In this document: positions 10,283 through 20,935 of the stretch, one piece after another | Position numbering within the stretch: the first letter of the stretch is position 1 | Layout of the letters: each line of letters begins with the position of its first letter | Source of the DNA: Melastoma dodecandrum | Taxonomy: Eukaryota; Streptophyta; Magnoliopsida; Myrtales; Melastomataceae | Reading direction: 5' to 3' | DNA: 64,000 bases | NCBI GenBank assembly: GCA_029817715.1 | Contig: JARUPY010000189.1 | Coordinates: forward strand, 124,001 to 188,000 | Notes under the pieces: model-generated | Databases searched by the model: none | What the model saw: the letters and a program-made list of their open reading frames with translations, nothing else | What the model was told of the DNA's origin: nothing | Translations under genes and position numbers: made by a program

Positions 10283-12470
10283 TGACGGAGCCAGGGGACA
10301 ACAAGGGGACCATGGCCAACCTAGATTTTGAAAAAATAAATAAATTAGGTTACATTGTAAACTTAACGTGAATATCCATTTATTGTAATAATTTATTAAT
10401 AATTTGGTTACAATTTTTTAGATTCTTTCTGTTTTAAAATCTCTATAATAGGAGGGATATCTATTGTATAGATCTTGGAAATTAATAAAAAATTATCCCC
10501 TTTTCTCTCCACATTCTCTCGTTTTCCTTCTTCATTTTTCCCATTCTTTGTTTTACAACACGTTATCAGCACGAAGCTCTGCCGAAAAGCGATGAAAGAA
10601 AAGAAAACGACGATCGTTTGCAAGATCATTCGCGGATTGAAAGGGCGCTAAATCAACGATTATGTGGAGTTTGTAAACGGTAATCCTAAGCACTATTTCA
10701 ATATTTTATTATTAAAAAGTTTATTCGTATCAAATTTCGATCCGCGAAGTGGATCCACGATTCCAATGAGCGGATTCACCATCCCCAGAAGCGGATCATC
10801 GATCATCAATCCCTATAAGCGAATCATCATTTCCCAAAAGCGGATACAAGAGAATCCTTGATTTTCTTGATCCTAGAAGGGCAAGACATTGTGCGCAATT
10901 AGTTAGCAAAATGAAAGATCCCTTGATCCTGTGGAATAATTTGAAAGAGAGGTAAAAAACAATCATTCTTCCAAAGGTCAGTTTGATTGGCTGCATTTGC
11001 GCCTTCCAGATTTTAAATCGATGAACGAATACAATTCGACATTATTTCGAATTACTTGTCAATTGAAATTATGTGGAGAAACTATTACTGAAGACATATT
11101 GGAGAAAACATTCTCCACTTTTCATGCATCGAATGTGCCCCTGCAGCAGCAATATCATGCAAAAGGTTTTGAAAAATATTCTGAATTGATTTCATGTCTC
11201 CTTTTGGCCGAACAAAACAATGAGCTTTTGATAAAGGATCATGAGGCCCGTCCGACCAGATCTACTCCATCCCTTGAAGTGAATGTAACATCATATGGAG
11301 GACAACAATGTGGTCGTGGTCCCAGTCGTTGCTATGGTAATGGACGTGGTTATGGCCAAGGACGTGGAGATGGTTGATATTATTTTCGTAACAATCGTCC
11401 CCATTATGTGGAAAAGAGGAAGAGCGACAAAGAGATGCATGATGATAAAAATGGTCAATTCAACAAGACTGTGGAGAATAACTGTTATCGTTGCGGCACC
11501 GGTGATGATAAAATAGACTTTGGTTTTGATGATTTCTCCCAATTTGATATAGCTGACTTTCTTGTCGAGGATGAAAATAATAATAATGTTATTTAATTTT
11601 ATTTCTATTGATGTATTTTTTTATTTTTAAATGAAATTTTATGATTACCTAATTATATGTTTTGTTGTGCAAATTAAACTTTTAATTAAACAAAATTAAA
11701 ATTGTATAATCTGGTAGTAATATTTTGGATTCTTTTTATTATTGTTGTTGTTTTTATTTTCTTATGTGCTTTTTTATACCATTAAAAATTAATATTGAAA
11801 ATGGAGGTTCCCATAATCAAATTCTCGACCAATGAAAATTGCAACTGTCTCGTAGATAGCATATCGACACATACTATTTTGAAAAGTAAGAAATTCTTTT
11901 TCACCCATGATCTCCAGAAGAGTGGTGATATTGATGTTCGACAAATATGTTCATCAGAAAATCTGGCAGATTTATTCACAAAAGCTTTGCCTACAACAAT
12001 TTTTTAAAGGCTGGTGCATACAATTGCAATTCGCAAACTTGGAGATTTATAGTGATCTTACTAAGAGGTGGAGTAAACATACTGTACTCTTTTTTCCTTT
12101 ACCATGGTTTTTTCCCACAAGTTTTTCCTGGAAATATTTTTAACGAGATATTATCGGAATGGACATTCAAGAGGGAGTATTGTAAACATAGTATAAATGT
12201 CCGTTTATTGTAATCATTTATTGTTCATTCGGTTTCAATTCTTTAGTATATGTAAAATGATCTTGAAAATCAATAAGAAATTATCTCCCCTTTTCTCTCT
12301 ATATTCTCTCATTTTTCTTCTTCTTTTTTCTCGTAGTAGGTTAGTTTTATTTTAATTTTTTTTATTAATTTAACCTAAAAAATTAAAACAATACAATTTA
12401 TCCCCTTAAATTTTGCTTTGTTCAATTTAGCCCTTTTTATCTAATTTTTCTAGCTTCGCCGCCGCTATAT
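10283..12470. repeat. Short dispersed repeat, copy A, interrupted by a copia element
   Basis: The left part (10283-10352) starts TGACGGAGCCAGGGG. The right part (12339 to about 12470) resumes at GGTTAGTTTTATTTTAATT and ends near TCTAGCTTCGCCG. Together they match the repeat seen again around the hAT element at 39 kb, which starts TGACGGAGCCGGGGG and ends near CTAGCTCCGGCATTG. The ends are imperfectly inverted (GACGGAGCC / GGCTCCG-like). Without its insertion the repeat is about 210 bp and non-coding, like a MITE or a short plant repeat of unknown class. Confidence 0.65.
10353..12338 (+). mobile_element. Internally deleted Ty1/copia retrotransposon
   Basis: Diverged LTR-like copies lie at about 10353-10555 and 12176-12338; both open ATTGTAAAC and share CATTTATTGTAAT-, AATAAAAAATTATC- and CCCCTTTTCTCTC-like stretches. 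A polypurine stretch (AAGAGGGAG, about 12168-12176) precedes the right copy. Gag remnants on plus (10997-11377) read DFKSMNEYNSTLFRITCQL, KLCGETI, EKTFSTFHASNV and KYSELISCLLLAEQNNELL, typical of copia UBN2-type gag, then a Gly/Arg-rich tail and a broken zinc-knuckle (NCYRCG). Only the C-terminus of the RNase H/pol region remains (about 11890-12006: FFFTHDLQKSGDIDVRQ, SSENLADLFTKALP). Protease, integrase and most of the reverse transcriptase are missing. The insertion duplicated GGTTA (10348-10352 and 12339-12343) in the host repeat. It is incapable of autonomous movement. Confidence 0.8.
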
Positions 12471-12475
12471 AAGTA

Positions 12476-13462
12476 ACATTTAAATTTTCGGACATTCACG
12501 TGTCCTCGTCCTAGTTACCGCGCTGGCTTTAAGTTTTGATTTTCTTAAATTGCGTTTTTTCACAGACTACCATGATGACAATAAAGGAAAGACTCGTTCC
12601 AGTTTCTTCGTCTTCTTGTATTGGCCCGAAATAAAAATCGCTTGTCCGAGTCAAACGAGTGTTCCAAACACATCCCAAGTGGCCTCATACTTAATTCAAA
12701 ATTTGAAAATAACGAAAACGGTCTTTGTTGGGGGAGGGGGTGGGGGTGGGGGGTGTTGTTTCTATGATGCTAAAGAGTAAAAGCCCCCCAACTTTGAATT
12801 CCTTCAAAACGACGGGGTCGTCCGTCCATAGTCATGGTCCCCTAATTACATGGAAGGGACGACTCACTCGCGTTCCCACTTTTAATTTAATCACTAAACG
12901 TGCTTAGAAAGGTGTGGAATAGGAACCCGGATTTATCCCAGGGAATTATTCTATTTCATGAATAATTTGGGGAATATTATTTCGTGGGAGAGGATGATGT
13001 TTTAATGATTGTGGGGTACGAAATTAGTGACTAAAGAAAAGGCAGGAGAGTTGTGGAGAGCATGCCACGAAAGTCCTGCACCGCCTGCCTTTCGCTGCTA
13101 TTGGGGCCCCACATCCACCCCACCCAAACGCATCTTTTCCCCCTCTCCAACATCGAATATCCCACTCTTATCCCCCCCCCACTCCCCCACCGCAAACCAC
13201 CCGGTGTCCCGACGCCTTTGGTCTTCCCACGGAAAAGACCACACCACTCAATTCAATTACCGTAACATATCGATACTTATTTCTTAATTAAAATTTCTTG
13301 TTAAGGAAAATAATTATTTGTTATTAATTAGGTTTATTAGGAATCGGGGATGCGTTAATACCGTGTTAAAAGGTGGGACCCACGTCTACTAGCGTCAGGA
13401 GGGCCCACGACGCCAACCCTCCCCCCCTCGCCCGGCCCGAATTCCTTTCATCCCTCCCCAAG
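12476..13462. other. Intergenic region, promoter side of the PB1 gene
   Basis: There is a G-rich tract at about 12727-12753 and C-rich sequence at 13100-13210. The last few hundred bases should hold the promoter of the PB1-domain gene. No gene or repeat was recognised. Confidence 0.45.
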
Positions 13463-13470
13463 TATAAATA
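13463..13470 (+). promoter_or_regulatory. TATA box of the PB1-domain gene
   Basis: TATAAATA sits in a C-rich context, 119 bp upstream of the predicted ATG. A transcription start about 30 bp downstream would leave a leader of roughly 90 bp. The assignment rests on motif and position only. Confidence 0.6.
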
Positions 13471-13588
13471 CCCCCTCGGACTCCTCCCTTTGTTTTGCAA
13501 CCCTAAAATCAGAGACGCCCAACACAAGGCAGCTGCTCCCAACCTTCCCTCTCCTATCCTGCTCCGAGCAAGCAAACCGATCCCATCC

Positions 13589-14267
13589 ATGGCGAGGGAG
13601 ATCCAATCCCCAGAAGGGGACAACTGCTCCCCCTCCTCGTTCTCCGTCATCAAATTCCTCTGCAGCTACGGTGGGAAGATCGTCCCCCGTAAATCAGACG
13701 GCAAGTTGTGTTACGTTCGGGGATTCACTAGGATTCTTTCCGTCGATCGTTCCGTTTCCTACACCGGTTCGTCCATAATCTTCTCCTTCTTTACGAGGTT
13801 TGAGTGCTGATCCCGTTTTTTCACGATCGTTCCGTCGTGACTGATTTTGTTTATGGATTACAGAGCTGATGGTGAAGCTGGTGGAATTCTGCGGCTTCTC
13901 TGTGGTTTTGCGTTGTCAATTACCTGGCGGCGACCTCGAGACTCTCATCACCATCAAATCCGACGAGGATTTGGCTAATTTGGTGGAAGAGTACGAGAAG
14001 GCGGGGATCCTGTCTTCTCAGAAAATCAGGGCCGTCCTCTCCCCGCCCGGGTCCCCGAGGGTCGCTTCTCGGCCGTCCTCATCCGCATCCAGCGTGGATT
14101 CCTCGGGGAACAATTCCCCGTTGCACGTGACCAGCGATCCAAGCCGTTTCCGGAGCAGATCTCCGTCTCCACCGGTCGGGTTGAACCCTAGGGTGGAGAA
14201 ATTACGTTGTTGTCCTTGCTACGTTGAGCCTAGGGTCTGGAGTAACCGTCATCGGTGTAATTGCTAA
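13589..14267 (+). CDS. Small PB1 (octicosapeptide/Phox/Bem1p) domain protein
   Basis: Two exons (13589-13766 and 13864-14267) give 193 aa. A 97 bp phase-1 intron begins GTTCGT and ends TTACAG. The PB1 domain covers roughly residues 20-105: IKFLCSYGGKIVPR and KLCYVRGFTRILSVDRSVSY in exon 1, then LMVKLVEFCGFSVVLRCQLP, LETLITIKSDEDLANLVEEY and IRAVLSP. Both the basic cluster (KSDGK) and the acidic OPCA-like part (SDEDL) are visible. PB1 domains pair with other PB1 domains as signalling scaffolds. After the domain comes a Ser/Pro-rich tail (SPRVASRPSSSASSVDSSG, FRSRSPSPP) and a Cys-rich end (CCPCYVEP, RHRCNC). There is no kinase, NLP or ARF domain, so this is the small stand-alone type. The start is the only ATG ahead of the domain, and the TATA box lies 119 bp upstream. 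Confidence 0.85.
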
Positions 14268-15108
14268 GGCCTGGCGTGCCTGTGACGAGAATCTTCCGGA
14301 CGCTTTCTCAACCGTGATGACGACAAAAAACACCATCAAACAGAAATTAAAAAAAAAAACTAGTATGGCTTTCATTATGTGCTAGAATATTTAGAGTGGA
14401 TTGAAACTTTTCTTGTTTCATGAGTTTCTTTGGTATTGTAAAGATTTCGGTATATGGATTTTTTTTTCCTTTTTCTTTTTATTTATTAATTCATTTATTT
14501 ATTTTTAAATAAATGAATGAAGCGGTCACTTCTCCTATAATTCATCAACAAAAAATGCTTATTCGTAGATGATTGTTGCTTTTTTGTTATTTTATTAGAG
14601 GTGATTTGGCTTCTCTCTCTCTCTCTCTCTCTCTGTTTTAAGATATTATTCTGTTTTGAAAGTATACTTGAGTGATCGACTGACATGGGTGTGTTTTTTT
14701 TTTGTGTTGGGCAGGTAGAAACGGATTCTATTCCCTTCCCATGAATTATAACGTGGGGAGGAGGAGGAGGAGGAGCAAGTGGCAATTCCAACATCCCATC
14801 GACTTTTTTCTGGTGGACAGCTGAGTTTTGCCCTTTTGTCTAATATGCCCTCCCGGGATGGGGTGGGGATGCAGAAAATTTAATTGGGAGTGGTTGGATG
14901 GGCGTGGCACCGGCCAACCAACGGGTGATGATGTCGGAAAAAGCACAAATCGGACACAGATGGTTGCTTTGGGGGGGGGGGGGAAGGTTGGTTGAAGAAG
15001 TGAAAAAAACTGGGGAGGAGGTTGAACTCGGGGCTTTAATGGGGGAGTTATTGGGAAAACGTGGTGTGGGGAGTTGGCGAATTATGGAAAATGCAGGTAA
15101 AGTGGGGA
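14268..15108. other. Intergenic region with simple repeats
   Basis: The first part is probably 3' UTR of the PB1 gene. A (CT)n tract runs at 14612-14634, a GGA-rich stretch at 14759-14775 and a run of at least eleven G at about 14970-14982. No gene was recognised. Confidence 0.5.
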
Positions 15109-15113
15109 CAGCT

Positions 15114-15403
15114 TGCTAGTTGGTAAACTTGTTCGCCCTCTTCATGAGAAACCCAGAAAAAATCCAGAAATGCTGAGAAGAAAAACCTTTTCTTCATTGA
15201 TTCATCAGAGACCAGTTTATAGGGGATACGAACTAATTATAATAACCACGCAGCAACCACTTCACACCCACAGACACTTCTCCCCTACCAACTACAAATG
15301 TTGTTTTACTATCTTACCCCTCAAATTAACCTCAGCTGAACTTCTTCACCTTCTCAGCAAATGTCTTCCCTTCATTCTCCTTCTTCTGCATCAGCTGCTG
15401 ACA
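15114..15403 (-). repeat. 3' LTR of the copia element
   Basis: About 290 bp, beginning TGTCAGCAGCTG on the minus strand and ending CCAACTAGCA next to the target duplication. It lacks a segment of about 70 bp present in the 5' LTR and has about 20 bp of its own near the inner end. Confidence 0.9.
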
Positions 15404-15413
15404 CTCCCCTCAA
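15404..15413 (-). other. Polypurine tract of the copia element
   Basis: TTGAGGGGAG lies on the minus strand directly before the 3' LTR, the normal site for plus-strand DNA priming. Confidence 0.85.
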
Positions 15414-18400
15414 TATTTGACGTAAAAATGTCGTTTACTCCCATCTTGCTTAAAAGAAATTGAAACCTAGCAGGATGTAGTGCTTTGGTGAACAGGACTG
15501 CTAACTTGCTAGCTGGAAATCCATCTTTATGTGTCTCACATTCACCGTCTTATCCAACATTTTCTCTCTGATAAAATGCAGATTAATCTCTAGGTATTTA
15601 GTCATTTCATGAAAAATTGAGTTGTTGCTCAAATGAATGGCTGACTTATTATCGCAGTACAAAGACACTGGATACTGGATACTCCATCTTCACCTTAAAA
15701 TCCTTCAGCAAGACAATCACCCAAATCAATTCAGAAGATGTAGCTGCAATCGATCTATACTCTGCCTCCGTTGAGCTTCTGAATACCGTGACTTGCCTTT
15801 TTGACTTCTAACTAATAAGCGAGTCTCCAATGAAAATACAAAAGCCAGTCATAGATTTCCTAGTATTTATACAACCTTCTCAATCACTATCTACATATCT
15901 TTGTAAAAACAACTAATTCCCTGGCCTGGCGTCCTCTTCAGATACCTAAGTACATAGAAAGCAGCTTGCCAATGCTCCAATCTCGGCTTCTCCATGAATT
16001 GCGACAAAACATGGACCGTATAAGCTATATTTAGTATAATATAACCCAGATATATTAATCTTCCTATCAGCTGCCTGTAAACACTTGCATTCATCTCCTC
16101 TGTCTCCCCTGTGTTACTTAGTTTAAGATTAGGCATCATCGGTACCGAGCTGGGTTTAGCTACAAGCATACCTTGTTCTTCCAACAATCTCAATGTGTAT
16201 CCTCTTTGCGAGATAAAAATTCCACTTCTTGATCTTGCAATTTCCAAACTAAGGGAAAAACTTCAAATCACTTAAGTCTCTAACCTTAAAGTGCTGCTGC
16301 AGATATGAATTCAGATTCGCTATTACTTCCATATTTGAGCCTGCCATGGCAAAATCATCTACATATATTAGGATTGCCACGAAACCCGCGTGATCACCCT
16401 TAGTAAAGAGAGAGTAATCAACCTTTAACTGTTGAAATCCTCCAGACAACAAACAGTCTGTCAATTTTTGATTCCATTGCCTCGATGCTTGCTTGAGACC
16501 CTAAATTGACTTCCTAAGTCGACAAACCATATTTCTTTGCTCACACTCCCCCTGAATAACAACTCCCGGTGGGATGTGCATATAGACTTCCTCTTGCAGC
16601 ACCCCATTGCAAAATGCATTATGGATGTCAAATTGACGTAAAATCCATCATTTGATTGCAGCAAGTGCATGGAAGGTCCTGACTGAAGTATGTTTTGCGA
16701 CTGGACTAAAGGTGTCATGAAAGTCAATACCTTCACGCAGAGTATAACCCTTTGCAACCAGCCTTGCTTTGTATCTCTCAACACTTCCATTTGCCTTTAG
16801 TTTGACTTTGTAAATCCATTTGCATCCAATTGCATGTTTATCAGGTGGCAAAGGGACAATATCCCAAGTGTGATTGTCTCTTAAAGCTGCAAGCTCAAGT
16901 GCCATAGCTTCTTCCCAATTTGGTTGATTATATGTCTGCGGTTCATAGTGAGCTTCCAAGGACAATAAAAAAACTTTAAAGGAAGGAGAAAGCTTCTGAT
17001 AAGAGATATAAGGTTCAATTGGGTATAAAGGTTAGTGATAGGTGTATGTAAAGGAGAAATTGACCTAATAGAAACCGCAAAAGAGGATTGTCCTGCTGTG
17101 ACAACTGATAGGCTGTGATGGTAATCATGTAAGTAGCCAGGTGGTTTCTTTAGTCGAGTGCTTCTCCTCAAACTAGGAAGGGATGCATCACTAGAATCTA
17201 TGGTATGTGGATGTAATGCAACCGTATCTCCACTAGGGGCAACTGATGTTGTATTGTCAACTGGATTTATGATATTTGGTGTTGGAATGGGCAGAACCAA
17301 AGAAGGATCTGCTGATGTTTGTTGGATAGATGAAATGGAAAAATGGATTCATGAAAAACTATATCTCTGGATATGAAAACTCCATGCAACTCAAGATCAT
17401 ATAAATAATACCCTTTGACTATAAAAGGATAACCAACAAAGATACATTTTCGAGCTCTAGTATCCATTTTTTTTCTACGCTGTGTTAAGGTACAAGCAAA
17501 GCAAAGAGAGTAAAAAACTCTCAAACCATGATATTCAGGAGTTTTAAGAAATAAAGTTTCATTAGGCGACTTGTTGGAAAGTACTTTTGTTGGTAATCTA
17601 TTAATGAGAAACACTCCAGTAAGTAAAGCATAGCCCTAGAAATGGATTGGTAGATTAGCCTGAAACAGTAATGATCTAGTAACTTGCAATAGCTGCTGAT
17701 GTTTTCTTTCAGCTAGACCATTTTTTTGAGGGCTTTCCATACATGTTGTTTGGTGTAGTATCCTATGAATGCCATAATAATCTGGCTGCAAGAATTCCAG
17801 TCCATTATCACTTCGTATAGGTCTTACTTGTTGCATAAAGTGAGTTCGAACAAAGCTACAAAAATGTTGGATCAATTTTCAGGTTTCTGATTTGTACTGC
17901 ACAAGATAAACCCAAGTAGCTCGTGTGTGATTGATTATCTACTATAGTCAGAAAGTAACGAAAACTTCCTATAGCAGGTTGCGAGTAGGGACCCCAAATA
18001 TCACAATGTATTAAGGCGAATGCACATTCAGCACGACTAACATTTGAAGAAAATGGTAACTTCTTCTGTTTTGATTAATGACAAACTGAACAAGCATTTT
18101 GTTATAAAAGTCTGATTAAAGGATCTGTAAGTTGTAAAATCCTTCCCTTATCTGTGGACACATGCCCTAGTCGTAATTGCCATAAGTCAAACTCATCTAA
18201 GGTTTGTTTCTGTGTTAAATCCCCTGCTAAGTTCAAGTGATGTATATTTTCTCTATCTATTGCATTCAACTTTCTAATTTGAGGAGAGGCACCTTCATAC
18301 TCTGGCATCTCTATTACTTGAAACTGCCCATCTTTTGTCTCAGCATGTCCAATCGTCCAGGTTTCCAAGTCCTGAATGAAGCAATGATCCCGTAAGAAGA

Positions 18401-19927
18401 TAAGTCAAAGCTCTTTTTGTGAGGTTAGTTTACTGACAGAAATCAAATTGAATTGAAACGATGGAACAAACAAAACATTGGTTAGAATTAGATTGCTGTT
18501 GATAGTCACTACTCCAGCATGTGTAGAAAGTACTTTGCTGTTATTGGGAAGATGAATCTGTAAGGGAGGTTGAAGTTCAGTAAAAGAATCAAACAAGGTG
18601 AGATCGGAGACTATATGATCAGTAGCTCCCGTATCAAGCTACCAAAGAACTTTCTGATGGTTTGAAGATTTTAGACTCAGAGCAGACATGATATTATGAT
18701 GGTTAAGTGTTTTACCAGATGAAGAGTGAGATAAGAATGTATCATTACTGATAAGTTGATAGTCTTTGTCATGTCCTTGGCAAATCTAAGGCACACCAGT
18801 GCCAGGGGAACTAACATCAAGTAATGCTAACAACCTTTGAACCTGTTGCTTAGAAAGACCAAGATATGCTGCCATTGACTCTGCTTTATTTTCTTCCACT
18901 CCTGTACTCAACATGTTTATATTTCTTCTTTCATGCATATTAGAGAATCTTCCACCAGAACCTCCACCATAGCGTCCTCTTCCAACAAATCTTCCTCTTC
19001 GAGGAACATTATATCTTCCTCTTCCAAATCTAGTACTTGGTGGAAAATCAACGAGATAAAAACATTTGTCCTTAAAGTGACCTTTCTTCCTACAGTATTC
19101 ACATATCCATTCCATTCTCTCACCCGTGTTTTCCACTAACATGGCTTAATTGTTCTGCTCTTCCTTCTGCGTTTGCAAAGCTGCTGCTATAATAGGTGTT
19201 TCCCCAGTAAAACTTGCTCCAGTTTTCTAATTTCTCTGCATCTCCTCTCTCTGTACAATGTTGTACGCTTCTCCAAGTGTTGGGAAAGGCCTTCTCGGCA
19301 GAACTTGTGTCCGTAGGTGTGAGTAATCATCATTTAACCCAATGAGAAATTTGAACACCATATCTTTCTGTTCTTGCTCCGAAAACTTTTTGATCCAATT
19401 ACACTCACATTTCTCACATTCGCACAAGGGAAGGGCCGATAAACTCTCAACTCTCTAAGAACAGCCAGTAACTCATTGTAATAAGATGCAACAATTTTAA
19501 TTCCCTGTACCAAATTGAAATATCGTGTCTGCAATTGACATATTCTAGCGTCATCCGGCTCACCATAACATTCTTTCAACTCATCCCAAATTTCCTTCGC
19601 CGATTCTAGATAGAAAATAGTCGACGCAATTGGAACAGACACAGATATCTGTATCAACGACTTCACAAGTCTGCTACGCCTTTTCCATGCCAAGAACATA
19701 GGGTCATTTTCCGCTGGTCTGACAATACTTCCATCCAAAAAATCGAGCTTATTCCTAATAGAGAGAGCCAACTCGAATGGCGCACTCCAGGTATCGTAGC
19801 TATTCCTCTAATTCTGGAGATACTATTGCTTCCACCTGATTTTCTCCGAAGGGCAGATAGTAGGACGAATCCATATTGTCTACCACCGCCATCTCCATCT
19901 TTCTTCCTTTCATTTACTGAGCATAGC

Positions 19928-19939
19928 GCTCTGATACCA
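19928..19939 (-). other. Primer-binding site of the copia element
   Basis: TGGTATCAGAGC lies on the minus strand, directly after the 5' LTR end. This is the classic plant copia site complementary to initiator methionine tRNA, and it fixes the LTR border. Confidence 0.93.
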
Positions 19940-20261
19940 TGGTAGTTGGTAAACTCGTTTGCCCTCTTCATGAGAAACCCAGAGGAGAAAAACGATTTCT
20001 TCATTGATTCATCATAGACCAGTTTACTTGGGATAAGAACTAATTATAACAACCACGCAGCAACCTCTGCACACCCACAGACACTTCTCCCCAACCAACT
20101 ACAAATGTTGTTTTACTATCTTACCCCTCACTTGGGCCTAACATTAACTTACTAACAGATAACTCATTAACGAATTGGCCCCTTCCCTCAAATTCTCCAA
20201 CTCGTCCTCAGCTGAACTTCTTCACCTCTTCATTCTCCTTCTTCCGCATCAGCTGCTGACA
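19940..20261 (-). repeat. 5' LTR of the copia element
   Basis: About 322 bp, beginning TGTCAGCAGC and ending CAACTACCA on the minus strand, directly before the primer-binding site. The terminal TG...CA and the flanking duplication are intact. Confidence 0.9.
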
Positions 20262-20266
20262 CAGCT

Positions 20267-20935
20267 TGCCTTTTAAGTTGGGGATTCCAATTTTCCTGCA
20301 ATGAATGAATGCCACCGATAGACGGACGAAGACAAGCTGATGATTATTGAACCGCCATAGACGCTAATTAGTCTCTAACCCTTGAAGAAGCAATCTCGTA
20401 AATTCATTCGAATCTTACCAAGCCATGCTACCAAACATCGATAATAACGATTATATATTTTTATAACTTCAAAAAAAAATTCTTTTTTACTTAAAATTGT
20501 CGTTAAGGACTTTTGAAATTTTCGTAATTTGAATTTAAGGATCTTCCTTCTTTTTGCTTCCGGATTTTTTTTTTATTTTTGACTTCCTTATAGAAATTTA
20601 TGTTTTCTTTCTTTTAACAATTTTGAGGGAAAGGAAAAGACAGAGGTAGATTCAGTTCTCTAGACGTTTTCAAAACTTCGCGTTGAAGTAAAACTTAGAA
20701 GAGTGGAACATGTCCAGATGCTGCTTGTTGACGTATTTGTGGTAAATGGAAATACGATCGACCGTCAAAGCGAATGCCAATAATATTTTTTAGACAGATA
20801 TTTTTTTTATATTATCGAAAAGGAAAAAAAAAGGAATCCCCGCCGGCCTTGCGTCGGGACTCGGAACGACGTCATCGCTCGCTGTCCGCGTTCTTCAGCC
20901 TGTGTTGTTGGGGGGGGGGGGGGGGGTTCCCGAGA
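20267..20935. other. Intergenic region and 5' leader of the G-patch gene
   Basis: AT-rich sequence without recognised elements, then a short GC-rich stretch and a run of about sixteen G (about 20910-20926) some 10 bp before the G-patch start codon. Transcribed leader is likely in the last 100 bp. Confidence 0.5.

Larger units (their letters stand above)
15114..20261 (-). mobile_element. Full-length Ty1/copia LTR retrotransposon, disabled
   Basis: A 5148 bp element on the minus strand is flanked by the 5 bp duplication CAGCT (15109-15113 and 20262-20266). Domains read leftward in copia order. Gag is at about 19800-19230 (LALSIRNKLDFLDGSI, KEIWDELKECYGEPD) and the zinc knuckle at about 19110 (CEYCRKKGHFKDKC). 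A protease-like segment is at 18600-18400, GAG-pre-integrase at about 18210-18170 (LWQLRLGHVS), and integrase core at about 17875-17640 (IRSDNGLEF, QKNGLAERKHQ). The reverse transcriptase lies at 16965-16250 ([25 protein letters not shown]), followed by RNase H-side pol at 16250-15890. The reading frame is broken many times by stops and frameshifts between these blocks, so no functional polyprotein can be made. The LTRs differ by indels, indicating an old insertion. Confidence 0.93.
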
